A stretch of 64,000 bases of DNA, from assembly GCA_023974075.1 (NCBI GenBank), contig JAMFTG010000232.1, forward strand, positions 62,001 to 126,000. The letters are read 5' to 3'. A program made the position numbers and the translations under genes. Under the pieces are notes generated by a model. It saw only the letters and a program-made list of their open reading frames with translations, was not told the origin of the DNA and did not search any database. This document shows positions 22,250 to 33,724 of the stretch, piece after piece. Source of the DNA: Chaenocephalus aceratus. Taxonomy: Eukaryota; Chordata; Actinopteri; Perciformes; Channichthyidae. The stretch's first letter is position 1. Every line of letters begins with the position of its first letter.

Positions 22250-22795
22250 TTGCATCCATTAAAGTGTATCTTACAGTTCCTTTGTGAGTGAATTACACAC
22301 AAATCTGCAGAGTGTCACTAAAAAAGTTTTACGCAGTGACTGACATTCTGTATGGGAGTTCACACCCGAACTGCTGCAGGGGGTTAAGTATGTTTTGGCT
22401 CTCGGGGGATGGTGGTGGGTTAAGAGAAGATTCTTAACTTAATCAGTACACATAAATCTTGCCGAATGTCTGTAAAAAAAGTCTTTAAATAAAAAACTTG
22501 CCTTTTTAGAGTCAGAAGCCTAACGAAATCTCATCAAACAGAGTACTTTATGTTAGTGGTCCTCTTTTATACACAAAAGTGTATATTTTCAGTAACTTTC
22601 TCAGAGAATTTAAGCATAAATCTGGCAAATGTTCAAAACAGCCTTGTTTTTCACTGAAATAGCCTCAAAATCACAAACTGACATTAAGAGTCAGGGGGTT
22701 AACGAAATCTACAAAAAAAAAGTACTTCATTATCTACTTTTTTCAGCTTTTATACACAAAAGTGCAGAGAAGGTAGGCAGATTTAGAACACTATC
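22250..22795 (+). repeat. Direct repeat of 21,000-21,540
   Basis: GCATCCATTAAAGTGTATCT through ATTTAGAACAC recurs about 1,250 bp downstream of its first copy, with small indels. The block ends where the Rex1-like LINE begins. The same second block is present in copy 2 up to the window edge. Confidence 0.88.
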
Positions 22796-22799
22796 TGTG

Positions 22800-25090
22800 C
22801 GATAGTGTTAGTGTTCCCTACACTAACAGTGTACACTAACAAGTACTTATCTTTCTTATCTTTCTTACAGTGCAGACGCTTTTCTGCTTGCTCCTGCCTC
22901 TGCTTACTTTTTATGCTGATTTTCCTATTCTTATTCTCTGAAAACTTCGAGCAGCGGCTCCTGGACATTAACCGATCACTGGGACAGTTCATCTTCGTAA
23001 ATAGACGGAGGTTTTCAGTCATATTTCAACATTTTTACGACGACCTCAGTCTTACAGTAGCGTGGCCTAGCAACAGCTAAAGCCTGGTAGGCTACTGCAT
23101 GCTATTTAGCTTAAGCTAGTTGGTAGAAAAATGCCTCCGTTCTCTACAGATGACTTCCACAAACTTCTACAGAAGATAGTTGTGCTGGAAATGAAAATGC
23201 AACGGTTGGAAGTTAACGTGGAAGTGAATGGACTATGTTGTGGGAATGACACCACTTTACCAATGTTGCAAAATAGTGGAAAAGGGTATGCTAACTCACA
23301 GCTAGTTAGCAGCTACAAGGATTTCAAGGAACAGGAGGGCTGTGTACTGGGTAATAAATCTACAAGTGGTAGTCCTCCCTGGAACTCTCTGGGTGCAAAG
23401 CCGAAGAGTAAATCATTTCCATGGGATTTGGGAGGACGGATAACAGGCAGAGCCCAACACTCAGAGATATGTGATGCGACCGGCTGGCCTGCATTGTTAT
23501 CACCCAGGAAGAACGCCTCTTCAACCCCTAAACAGCAGTGGACAGCTGCTAAAGGGAGAATTACAAAAAATCCTCCTAAACCACCAAGTGTGCCAATCCA
23601 GAACAGATACGCTCCGCTGACCGAGAGCCGGAGATCTCTTTCTGATGACCTGGATAACCCGTCCTCTTCACACAGCAGGGTAAGGACCAATAGCTACTCC
23701 AAAAGTAAAAGGCTAGAGGGAAAGCTAACGACTGGGCCTGAAACTCTGATTGTGGGTGACTCTGCCGTAAGAGATGTAAAAGGTAAATCCTACTTAAAGG
23801 ATAGAAACAACTTTGTTTCTATAGGTAAATACACATCTGAGTTGACAAATATGACATGTGGGGTTCCTCAAGGCTCCATCTTGGGGCCTCTTCTCTTTAA
23901 CATCTACATGCTACCACTGGCTCAGATAATGAAGAACAACAAAATAAGTTACCATAGCTATGCAGATGACACACAAATTTACGTAACAATTTCACCAGGA
24001 GACTATGCTCCAATTCAAACACTGAGTAAGTGCATTGAACAAATCAATGACTGGATGTGTCAGAACTTTCTCCAATTAAACAAAGATAAAACTGAGGTAA
24101 TGGTCTTTGGAGCCAAGGCAGAACGTTTAAAAGTTAGTGCTGAGCTTCAGTCTGCAATGTTCAAACCAACAGATAAAGCCAGAAATCTAGGTGTAGTCAT
24201 GGACTCTGACCTGAGTTTCAACAGTCACATTAAAACAGTTACTAAATCAGCCTACTATCACCTAAAGAATATATCTAGGATTAAAAGACTAATGTCACAG
24301 CAGGATTTGGAAAAACTTGTCCATGCCTTTATCTTCAGTAGACTCGACTACTGCAATGGTGTCTTCACAGGTCTCACTAAAAAATCTATTAGAAAGCTGC
24401 AGCTGATTCAGAACGCCGCTGCTCGAGTCCTCACTAACACTAAGAAAGTGGATCACATCACTCCTGTTCTGAAGTCTTTACACTGGCTTCCTGTGTGTCA
24501 AAGAATAGATTTCAAAATATTGCTGCTGGTTTATAAAGCACTGAATGGTTTAGGCCCAAAATACATTACTGACCTCCTGCTAAACTATGAACCATCCAGA
24601 TCTCTCAGGTCTTCAGGGACTGGTCAGCTTTCTGTCCCCAGAGTCAGAACTAAACATGGAGAAGCAGCATTCAGTTATTATGCTCCAAATATCTGGAACA
24701 AACTCCCAGAAACCTGCAGGTCCGCTGCAACTCTTACTACTTTTAAATCCAGGCTGAAGACTTTTCTTTTTGTCGCTGCTTTTAATTGAACTTTTCATAT
24801 CTTAAACTGCACTGTAACTTTTATCCATGTACTTTTTCTTGTAATGTTTCCTTAATGTTTATTTTATTAGCACTGTAACTTTTATCCATGTACTTTTTCT
24901 TGTAATGTTTAATTGCATATTTTAGACTGCACTGTAACTTTTATCCATGTATTTTTCCTTAATGTTTATTTTATTAGCTTTTCTTTTTTAATGCTTAATG
25001 TCTTTCATTTCTTTGTTGTAAAGCACTTTGAATTACCCTGCGTCGAAAAGTGCTATATAAATAAACTTGCCTTGCCTTGCCTTGCCTTAC
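22800..25090 (+). mobile_element. Rex1/L2-clade LINE with internal deletion
   Basis: A 5' leader with repeated ACACTAAC motifs (22,800-23,130) precedes one open reading of 552 codons, then a 3' region with three tandem copies of a CACTGTAACTTTTATCCATG block (24,805-24,960) and a (CTTGC)n tail ending near 25,088. It interrupts repeat sequence: the segment after the tail (ACCCTTAAGAACAATTAACA) also occurs at 22,168. It has no counterpart at the equivalent place in copy 2 within the window. See the CDS entry for the protein. Confidence 0.82.
23131..24789 (+). CDS. Fused ORF1-RT protein of a Rex1/L2-type LINE, internally deleted
   Basis: This is a 552-residue open frame from an ATG at 23,131. 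Residues 8-30 look like a coiled coil (heptad Leu/Met). The middle is Ser/Pro/Lys-rich. Near residue 206 TLIVGDSAVRDV resembles the start of the SGNH-esterase-like ORF1 domain of CR1/L2 elements. From about residue 215 the sequence jumps to reverse transcriptase: TCGVPQGSILGPLLF (about 242-256), catalytic YADD (277-280), RNLGVVMDSDLSF, SRLDYCN, LQLIQNAAARVL and the C-terminal KLPETCRSAATL part. The rest of ORF1, the endonuclease and the first half of RT are missing, yet the frame is uninterrupted. It cannot retrotranspose by itself. It could be annotated wrongly as a host gene. Confidence 0.85.
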   Translation: MPPFSTDDFHKLLQKIVVLEMKMQRLEVNVEVNGLCCGNDTTLPMLQNSGKGYANSQLVSSYKDFKEQEGCVLGNKSTSGSPPWNSLGAKPKSKSFPWDLGGRITGRAQHSEICDATGWPALLSPRKNASSTPKQQWTAAKGRITKNPPKPPSVPIQNRYAPLTESRRSLSDDLDNPSSSHSRVRTNSYSKSKRLEGKLTTGPETLIVGDSAVRDVKGKSYLKDRNNFVSIGKYTSELTNMTCGVPQGSILGPLLFNIYMLPLAQIMKNNKISYHSYADDTQIYVTISPGDYAPIQTLSKCIEQINDWMCQNFLQLNKDKTEVMVFGAKAERLKVSAELQSAMFKPTDKARNLGVVMDSDLSFNSHIKTVTKSAYYHLKNISRIKRLMSQQDLEKLVHAFIFSRLDYCNGVFTGLTKKSIRKLQLIQNAAARVLTNTKKVDHITPVLKSLHWLPVCQRIDFKILLLVYKALNGLGPKYITDLLLNYEPSRSLRSSGTGQLSVPRVRTKHGEAAFSYYAPNIWNKLPETCRSAATLTTFKSRLKTFLFVAAFN

Positions 25091-25103
25091 CCTTAAGAAC
25101 AAT

Positions 25104-25106
<3 letters not shown>

Positions 25107-25157
<51 letters not shown>
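25107..25157. repeat. (CA)n microsatellite
   Basis: About 25 CA units directly follow the AACAATTAAC segment downstream of the Rex1-like tail. The matching site at 22,190 has only four to five units. Confidence 0.97.
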
Positions 25158-25160
<3 letters not shown>

Positions 25161-25429
25161 GGAGTTGCCCCTTGATGTGAGGATTTAAGATAAGCAGGGG
25201 ATGTTAATCTATATTTTAATTAGGACACTCACTAAGACACCTAAAAAACGTTATTGCCCTCTCTAGATCTGATTCAGTTTTTTGTTTTAAATGATATGTG
25301 AGTGCTAAGGATGTTTCTTTTTAAGTTTTCTGTGAAACTGTTAACTACAAGGAAGTATCTGCTTGCAAAGAGGGTATTCATATTAATTTAAAAGATCTTA
25401 TTTAGTTTTTAATAGTGATAACTAAGGAT

Positions 25430-27540
25430 GTTCTCTTTAGTTGTAGGATTGTGAACTAATGTATAATTACCTTTATTTAACTATAAGAAAAGTCTCTCTG
25501 AAGAGGGGAAATAATAAAATATCCTATTACCCGCATAATCTTTGTCTTTTTTAAATAATTACTTTACACCACTATAAGGAAACCCAATATGAAGCTGTGT
25601 GAGGTTGTGTGGGTGTAATATTAGATTTAGTTGTAGGCAAAAAAGAGAAATATCTTTTAAAAATGTGTGTTTCTGCTCCATTCACTCCAAGGTGGCTGCA
25701 GTAGGGCTGATCAGATCAAAGAAAAGCTGTAAACACTTAAAATACTTAATCAACAGTCTGAGGGTAAATTAAATTAGTCATTTGCAACAGCTTGAACTGG
25801 ATAAATGGTTAGTCTTGTTTCAAACATACCGTAGGTTCTGCATGTTAGTATATATGGCCAATCGATTTTAGACCCTACTGCCCTAGACGCATGCCCTCAA
25901 TAGGGAAGTCACGCTTGGGGGGGGGGAGGTGTTTCATTTCAAAGATCCACCTTGATTGTTGTTGTGAGGGGTGAAGGAAGAGGGACGGGGGAGGAAAATT
26001 CAGAGGATGAAGAAGCAGAAAACATAACTTGTTTGTAAAACGGACAGCACGTCAGTTTCAAGAAAGATGACACAGTGTTTATGCATGACATGAAAAATAT
26101 CTTGAAGCCCTATTTAAAAAAAGTATATTGTGTTGAAAATATCGCAAAAAGTCGTAATATTGTATAATGTATTAGTTGCATGTTGTATTTTGCTAGAAAT
26201 CACTATGTAGTTTTTCAAAAAATATAATGGTAAAAGGAGAGAAAGACAAAAAACAAAATATCACAGTATGTTGAAAAAATATGAAAAAAGTAATGTGTTT
26301 AAAATAACATGAACGAAATCAAAGTAACGCCTCTAAAAAACATATATTTAGAAAAGTAATGTTAGTCATGTCAAGTTATCAAGACTGCTGTGTTTCATCG
26401 AAACAGTGTTAAAATCACAAACTTGCCTTTTTAGAGAGACATAAAGAAAACAAATTCCTTACAAATCAATGAATATTTTACCCGGTTAAAAAGGTTTGCA
26501 TCCATTAAAGTGTAACTAAAAGTATCGTAGTAGCACAAGAAAAGAGAATAAAGCATTGATGTCAACAAAACAGCCTTGTTTCACTGAAATAGCCTCAAAA
26601 TCACAAACTGACATTAAGAGTCAGAATCCTAATTAAATCTACTAAAACAGAGTACTTTCATGGTAGTGCTCAGCTTTTAAAAAGAATAGTGTATCTTTCA
26701 GTAACTTTCTCAGAGAATTAAGCATAAATGTCATCTGTTCAAAACAGCCTTGCTTCACCAAATTAGCCTCAAAATCACAAACTGCCATCAAGAGTAAGAT
26801 TCTTAAAGAAATCTACTGACACGAAGTGCTTCATTATCTACTTTTCAGCTTTTATACACAAAGTGTATCTTTCAGTAACTTTCTGAGAGAATCTAAGCAT
26901 AAATCTGTCAAAGATTCTTAACAAAATCTAAGGACACAAAGTCTACTTCATTATCTACTTTTCAGCTTTTATACACAAAAGTGTATCTTTCAGTAACTTT
27001 CTCAGAGAATTTAAGCATAAATCTGTCAAATGTTTAAAAACAGCCTTGTTTCACTGAAATAGCCTCAAAATCACAAACTGACATTAAGAGTCAGATTCCT
27101 AATTAAATCTACTAAAACAGAGTACTTTCATGGTAGTGGTCAGCTTTTAAAAAGAATAGTGTATCTTTCAGTAACTTTCTCAGAGAATTAAGCATAAATG
27201 TCATCTGTTCAAAACAGCCTTGCTTCACCGAATTAGCCTCAAAATCACAAACTGCCATCAAGAGTAAGATTCTTAAAGAAATCTACTGACACAAAGTGCT
27301 TCATTATCTACTTTTCAGCTTTTATACACAAAAGTGTATCTTTCAGTAACTTTCTGAGAGAATTTAAGCATAAATCTGTCAAAGATTCTTAACAAAATCG
27401 ACTGACACAAAGTACTTCATTATCTACTTTTCAGCTTTTAAAAAGAATAGTGTATCTTTCAGCAACTTTCTCAGAGAATTTAAGCATAAATCTGTCAAAT
27501 GTTCAAAACAGACTTGTTTCACTGAAACAGCCTCAAAATC
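25430..27540 (+). repeat. Diverged direct repeats related to the inverted-repeat arm
   Basis: 25,430-25,700 resembles 21,760-22,020, and 25,975-26,160 resembles 21,540-21,740. From about 26,490 to 27,540 there are several tandem iterations of a roughly 200-bp block (CAGCCTTGTTTCACTGAAAT, ACAGAGTACTTTCATGGTAG, GTAACTTTCTCAGAGAAT). These are the interior repeats of the putative Polinton-like element. No coding potential was seen apart from the PolB fragment that follows. Confidence 0.75.
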
Positions 27541-27546
27541 ACAAAC

Positions 27547-27800
27547 TGGCTGAAACTGTACAGTGAATTGGAGAAATTACAGCACAGAATCTTCTACTTC
27601 GACACAGATAGCATAGTCTATGTGACAAGACAGGGTGAAACTCCACTGCCCATGAGGGTTCATCTAGGTGATCTGACAGATGAGTTGGGGGGCGACATGA
27701 TTGAAGAATTTGTTTCGGCAGGCTCTAAAAGTTATGCTTACCAGACCAAAAATCAAAAAAGATGCGTGTGAAAGGGATTACACAAACGCATCACAACTTT
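27547..27800 (+). pseudogene. Polinton/Maverick-type DNA polymerase B fragment
   Basis: Translation gives WLKLYSELEKLQHR, then IFYFDTDSIVYV, LGDLTDELGGDMIEEFVSAG and SYAYQTKNQK. After a stop at 27,770 a KGITQTH continuation is still readable. DTDS is the metal-binding motif C of family-B polymerases, and the surroundings fit protein-primed PolB of Polinton/Maverick elements. About 85 residues of an enzyme normally over 1,000 residues long survive, so it is a relic. It sits directly beside the right inverted-repeat arm (27,803), as expected for the remains of an element with long terminal inverted repeats. Confidence 0.78.
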
Positions 27801-27802
27801 TT

Positions 27803-29000
27803 TTGGGTTTCCTTATAATGGTGTAAAGTAATTATAAAAGACAAAGATTATGTTTTATTATTTCCCCTCTTCAGAGAGACTTTTCTTATAGTTAGTAAAA
27901 AAGTAATTACACATTAGTTCACAGTCGCTACAAATAAAAAAGAGAATATCCTCAGGAATCACTAATAAACAATATTACGACTTTCTGAGATATTTTCACA
28001 CAATATACTTGTAACTTTTTTATAGGGCTTCAGATATTTTGCATGTCTGCATAAACACGGTTTCATCTTTCTTGAAACTGTCCATTTTACAAAAGAGTGA
28101 AGAATAATGGCTGTTTTCTGCTTCTTCATCCTCTGAATTTTCCTCCCCCGTCCCTCTTCCTTCTCATCACACAGATGGTGTTCTAAATCTGCCTACCTTC
28201 CCTGCACTTTTGTGTATACAAGCTGAAAAAAGTAGATAATGAAGTACTTTGTTTTAGTAGATTTCGTTAACCCCCTGACTCTTAATGTCAGTTTGTGATT
28301 TTGAGGCTATTTCAGTGAAAAACAAGGCTATTTTGAATATTTACCAGATTTATGCTTAAATTCTCTGAGAAAGTTACTGAAAAGATACACTTTTGTGTAT
28401 AATAGAGGACCACTAACATAAAGTACTCTGTTTGATGAGATTTCGTTAGACTTCTGACTCTAAAAAGGCAAGTTTTTTGATTTAAAGACTTTTTTTACAG
28501 ACATTCGGCAGATTTATGTGTAAAGATTTAGTTAAGAATCTGTCTCTTAACCCACCATCCCCCGAGAGCCAAAACATACTCAACCCCCTACAGCAGCTCG
28601 GGTGTGAACTCCCATACAGAATGTCAGTCAGTGCGTAAAACTTTTTTCGTGACACTCTGCAGATTTGTGTGTAATTCACTCACAAAGGAACTGTAAGATA
28701 CACTTTAATGGATGCAAACCTATAGTTAATAAAAGTAATTATACATTAGTTCACAATCCTACAACTAAAGGAACTGTAAGATACACTTTTTATGTATGCA
28801 AAACCTGTCATTTTGGAGAAAACCATCTCGAGTGAGCTATAATTTGAAAGTACACAAACGGGGGGGAATATATCCCCCTTCCTTCAGACTTCCTTACAGA
28901 GCCCCTCCTCCAACACACATGACCAGAAAGAGGCTGTACTCTGAACCCATCCCCCGATGCTGCATTCGTTTCTTGACTGGCGCTTCAGACGGTTGACTTG
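27803..29000 (-). repeat. Right arm of the 1.2-kb inverted repeat
   Basis: GGGTTTCCTTATAATGGTGT to CAGACGGTTGACTTGG is the inverse of 20,718-21,911. Small indels separate the arms. The outer edge is near 29,000, after which there is no similarity. No six-base target duplication could be confirmed between the two outer edges. Confidence 0.85.
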
Positions 29001-30650
29001 GTAAGCTGAATTGTCTGTCTTTTTAAAATTTAGTTTTGAGCATATCTCTATACACTGGTCATAGCCTTAGGAGGCTCATTTATACAGAGATTAACACCAG
29101 AGGCTTTCATCAATGTGAAATTACACATCACATCAAAGGGCAAAAATCAAAGGCTAATTAGATTAGACAACAAAGGGCTCTGAGGGACAGGGGTCAAAGA
29201 GACTATCTTATTCAATACATCAAATAACTATACAACAAAGTGACTGCCTGGGGTAATCTAATTACTCCACTCTCAGGGTCAGGGGTCAAATACCTTAACT
29301 ATCTTAATCAATACAACAAAGAATCACGCCAGGGGGCCTTTCACGCCAATCTGACATCAAAGAATGGGAGGCGGGACATGGGAGGCGGGACTTAGCTCAT
29401 TGGCCAATGGGAGACGGACTTAGCTCATTTGCATAATTGGGGGCGTGTCCACTTGTCACTTTTTATGCATACTAATTTTACGAAAGGGGTATCATTATTA
29501 CTACTACTCATGTGGCCACTTGTTTGTACCATTTTCAGGCGATTTGTAAAAAACGATGTGTTTTTGGATATTTGTGGAGTTAGGTGGTCCGCGAGTGTTT
29601 TTTTTATTGGTTAAGTGGTCCTTGGTATGAAATAGTTTTAGAAACCCTGATCTCGAGTAAGCCAGCTGTCAGTGACAATCCCTGAAAGTTTCCATATGTA
29701 ATTTCGTGGAAGGTATTTTTGAAAATAAACATTTTGACCCAAGACCACAAGAAAAACTGTCAAATTTAGTCCTAAAAGTGAATGTCAGCTCTCAGGTTTC
29801 AGGCCTGCTTTTTGTGATATTATATTTGGTTATTTAGTGTTTATTCTACTTCTATCATAGATACATTACAAATGTTAATGCAAAGCACTTTCTTTTCAAA
29901 ACAGCACATTCACATTAAACCTGCATGGAAAGTGACCAATCTTACTAACATTTCACAAAATATGTTCTTGCAAAAATAGTTCACCAAGGCAAACGTTTTG
30001 GACAAAAGACTGCCGATCTTTGTAATTTACTGTACGTATAATATTAAAGTTAAGGCAGGGGACCAAACATAGAAAGCTCTATAGTTTATTAATTCCCATA
30101 ATCTTCAGATGCACTGATAATTAGCTAATGTTAGCATGCTTCAAGGTTAAACATGTTCCAAATGGCTAACAATTGCATTTAATTTAAGTGAAGGTGAAAA
30201 AGCAGGGACTCACATGGCTGTAGACTGTTGTTTATTGAATATATTACATCATCATTACATTTTCATTATAGTAACAAAGGTTGAATGCTTCACAACAAAA
30301 TATTAAAACACAATAACAACAGTAAGTGGTGTAACATCACAATGCCTAACATACAGTATATCTGAATTCCTGTCAAATCTACTTTTTATGAGGACATGTT
30401 AAAAAAATACATTTTAAAATTGACCTTAAATATGCATGAAGAGGCCGAACATAATATGTGTTCTAACTTTAAATCTATTACATTTAACAGAATAGTGATA
30501 TATTAACATTTGAGGGAAATTCAAGCCAAATCAAGTTAAATCAAGCATATACAATATTGTTGTTGTGCTTTATGTTGATCTCTATCTAATCATGCATCCC
30601 TTTAAATAATTATGATAGGAAACACAATCTAACATGGTCAACATATTCCT
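29001..30650. other. Non-coding stretch 3' of the intact OR
   Basis: No gene was recognised. There is a short direct repeat of GGGAGGCGGGAC (29,366-29,392) in a CCAATGGGAG context, and otherwise AT-rich sequence. The segment lies beyond the inverted-repeat arm and before the OR stop codon at 30,652. Confidence 0.6.
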
Positions 30651-30651
30651 T

Positions 30652-31596
30652 TTATATTTCAGCAGCAGGACCCTTCTTCAGAAATCTCAACACGACTCCT
30701 TTGATTTGAGGCAGACCCAGGCCATACACGATAGGGTTATTGAGGGGGGGAATGATCAGATACGCTAAAGACAAAATAACTACGATGCTTGGATTCAGTT
30801 GATCAGCCTCAAATCGAGTCAAACACAACTCGCAGAAGAGAGAGATGGAGTAGGTCATAAAGGACACGATGTGAGGCAGGCAGGTTTGTAACGCCTTTCC
30901 TCTGAATTCAGACGATCTCCTGCTGCAGACCAGCAGAATCCGTAGATATGTGTACAGGACGAAGAACAGGGGGATGAAGATGGTCGTCACCACAAGAAAC
31001 CGTCCAGCTATGTTGTTCAGAGTGGTGTCCACACAGGAGAGCTGCACCACAGGCCAGTTAGAGCAGAACATCCGGTTCAGTTTATTTCCACACAGCGGTA
31101 ATCTAACACTAAGATAGAGGCAGAAGCCAACAGTAAACACTGGGTATAAAACAGCAACGAGCACAAGAACCTGCACCCATTTGAAGGTCATTTTACTGTG
31201 GTAGTGTAAGGGCTGACAGATAGCAATGAACCTGTCGTAGGCCATGATGGTGAGGATGGTCAGCTCATAGGAAGCATAGGTGTAAATAACATACATCTGA
31301 ATAAAGCATAATGGACGTGAGACCAAATGAGAGTCAGAGAGGATGTCCTGCAGGAACCTGGGGAAGAATCCAGCTGAGCCATACAGAGAGTTTACACACA
31401 GACAGCTGATGAAAATATACATGGGCTGATGCAGAGACTTCTGCAGGAACACTGCCAGAATAATGACCATGTTAGCAGAGACTATAGTCACATAGATGAA
31501 CAGACACAAGATGAAGAACAGGTATCTGAGGGGCCCAAAGTCTGCAAACAGGGTGAACTGAAAGTAGGGAGGGTTCAGGCTGCTGTTGCTCTTCAT
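30652..31596 (-). CDS. Olfactory receptor, intact single exon
   Basis: A 314-residue seven-transmembrane G-protein-coupled odorant receptor, expected on cilia of olfactory neurons and coupled to G-olf. There is a possible N-glycosylation site at Asn4. TM1 is about residues 26-50. LHQPMYIFI (55-63) marks the first intracellular loop. The conserved extracellular Cys is at 97 and loop-2 Cys residues at 169, 178 and 188. MAYDRFIAIC (118-127) ends TM3, KALQTCLPH (234-242) starts TM6, and NPIVYGL (287-293) is in TM7. Length and all family motifs are normal and there are no stops. The ATG at 31,594-31,596 is chosen because it gives the usual short N-terminus. It resembles teleost class-I-like (delta-type) receptors; the subfamily is an inference. 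It is the only gene here that looks functional. Confidence 0.93.
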   Translation of the reverse strand: MKSNSSLNPPYFQFTLFADFGPLRYLFFILCLFIYVTIVSANMVIILAVFLQKSLHQPMYIFISCLCVNSLYGSAGFFPRFLQDILSDSHLVSRPLCFIQMYVIYTYASYELTILTIMAYDRFIAICQPLHYHSKMTFKWVQVLVLVAVLYPVFTVGFCLYLSVRLPLCGNKLNRMFCSNWPVVQLSCVDTTLNNIAGRFLVVTTIFIPLFFVLYTYLRILLVCSRRSSEFRGKALQTCLPHIVSFMTYSISLFCELCLTRFEADQLNPSIVVILSLAYLIIPPLNNPIVYGLGLPQIKGVVLRFLKKGPAAEI

Positions 31597-31639
31597 GTCT
31601 GCTCCAAAGAGAGGAACAATACAGGAACTGTTAATGAGA

Positions 31640-32790
31640 TGCTGTTAGCTACATTTCAGATATTAATACAAAATCAGCCTGCATGCAATCTCCAACAGTT
31701 GTATGTGACCATGTTAAATATAACCTCTGGGGAAATCTCACCTTCACATACAGTAGTTCACAGACGTATTCAGGCTCTCTATATCTGCGAAGGAAGGGGG
31801 AATATAAATGCACAACAAGGGAAATGTTCAGAGGAAAATGTCGTAATTCAACACCTCCAGTAATGCAAACACACAATAAGCCTGCGTGCATGTGAATTAC
31901 AACCTTCCTAACACTTGCACTTGACAATATTGAATTTAGCTTCAGGTAGCTGGAGAAGAGAAGCACACAAATGAAGGGCAGGAAAAAAGCCTCATAAACT
32001 ACATGAACCACCAACATGGTAATTCGCATTGATTTAAACATTATTTCACACTCGTACACATTGCCTCCTTCATGTTTGCAAGTCGGCCTGAACAGAGAAC
32101 ACATTCATAGAAAGAACAAGAGTTATAGAAAGGAGAAGCAAGACTTAAGGCAAGGTCACAAGCAGATATAATCTCATTTGAAGTAAGTCAAATATAAGTG
32201 AGAATATATTCTTTCCTATGTTAAATACATATATTTGCCCAAATACTTGCATGCAGAAGCAGTATACACATGTATACAGTATGATTATCTACCTGTGTCC
32301 AGGTACTAACAATAAAACAACGTATGTTACTCAATATTCATATATTAACATGAATACAACATCAGCCTGCTTGCATGCATGTGAATTGTAACATCTCCTA
32401 GGGTTGTACGTGACAATATTGTGCTGGGAATATCTCACCTCCACATACACTACATGCAGCAAAGGTCTGGCCTGTCTCAGTTATTCAAACAGGAGTTCAC
32501 AGACTGACTCAGGCTTTCTGTCTCTGGATAAAAGGAGGGAATATAACTGCAACATGTCCTAATTCAACACATACAATACTAAAAACCACAATAACCTGCA
32601 TGCATGTGAACGGCAAACGTTCACAGTTGGACCTGACAATAGGAAATATACATTCCAAGTAACCGAAGAAGTGATGTACACAAACTAAGACCTTCTCATA
32701 AACTACATGCACCACAATCCTGGCATCTCTCACTTATTGAAACAGTATTTCACTCAGATTTCAAATGTTTGTGCACCTAAAGCAAAAAGA
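31640..32790. repeat. Diverged tandem duplication upstream of the OR
   Basis: About 31,640-32,100 and 32,340-32,790 are related in the same order: ATCAGCCTGC, GGGGAAATCTCACC/GGGAATATCTCACC, GTTCACAGAC, CCTAATTCAACAC-like, and CATAAACTACATG(A/C)ACCAC. Offset is about 690 bp. Divergence is much higher than between the two large copies. Because the OR is on the minus strand this is its 5' flank, so it may hold a duplicated leader or promoter segment. No coding content was recognised. Confidence 0.6.
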
Positions 32791-33365
32791 GAGGTGCATT
32801 CAAAGACCCACCGGTAAAGGAAGGAGAGGAAGACCTGAAAAAAAGGCTACACGTTCCCCAGCCAGCATATAGCATCATCACCATGAAGGATAATGTAAGT
32901 GAGAACAATCCATAGCATTCACACCATGTTAATCAAAGCTTGCATAAGAATAACATATTCAATGAATTCAACACTCTCAGTGCATCAGTACATATAAATA
33001 CACTCATACAGAATAATTATTGACTTACTGGTTCCATGCCTGAAAGTGTAGGAACATTTACATTTGTTATACTTGTGTTCAGATCAGCACGATAACCTTG
33101 AAAGCATTCAATATAATGAGGACAACTATTAAAGACAATAGTTAGACAACTGAAACAACCATCAACAATTACGTTTTAAGATTCAATGTGGGAACTAACA
33201 ATAAAGCAGTGTATGTTACTCAGCTTGTTAGTGAGAGCTTTGACATGATGAGAGGAAGCTCCCTCCCCTGTAATGATCCACTCTGAAGAGGCTGGACACT
33301 ATAGGTTTGTCTGCTGCTAGGATGCAGACGTTGCATCATGTGACTGAGAGGCAAACACCTGTGTG

Positions 33366-33434
<69 letters not shown>

Positions 33435-33437
33435 ATG

Positions 33438-33492
<55 letters not shown>
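33366..33492. repeat. (TG)n microsatellite with GCATGCAT interruption
   Basis: Two long TG tracts are separated by GCATGCATG at about 33,433. The following bases to about 33,680 match 8,345-8,720 and 42,200-42,560 with a deletion, a third partial copy of the OR 3' flank. Confidence 0.95.
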
Positions 33493-33493
<1 letters not shown>

Positions 33494-33724
33494 GGCCTCT
33501 CAGTAACATTATGCAATGTATTCAGATGACAGCCGTGTCCACAGAGTAATTGGTCCGAGGCGGTCAACAAAAAAGTTTTCTCCTTAGTCCTCTGAGGAGA
33601 GAAACTTTGGCCTGTTAGCAAACACATTAATGACAACTTGATAAGATCATTTAATACATGGTTATATAATATACAGAGAAGCGTGTGCATCGTACCTTGC
33701 GCTGAGGTATTTGGTTAGTGGCTC

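Larger units (their letters stand above)
1..22795 (+). repeat. Copy 1 of a large direct duplication
   Basis: Base 1 onward matches 34,352 onward, and 22,780-22,795 matches the last bases of the window. Order and orientation of all embedded elements are the same in both copies. The offset is 34,351-34,352 in the DIRS/Ngaro and Rex3 parts, about 33,850 at the OR 3' end, and about 41,200 at the right end, because arrays and insertions differ. Identity looks very high by eye, with scattered substitutions. The left edge lies outside the window. Homology on the right stops near 22,795, where copy 1 carries a Rex1-like LINE and the window ends for copy 2. Confidence 0.93.

Noticed and set aside
31429..31895. 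Open readings around the 5' end of the OR (both strands)
   Set aside because: They overlap the OR N-terminus or the diverged upstream repeat, and show no domain or conserved motif.
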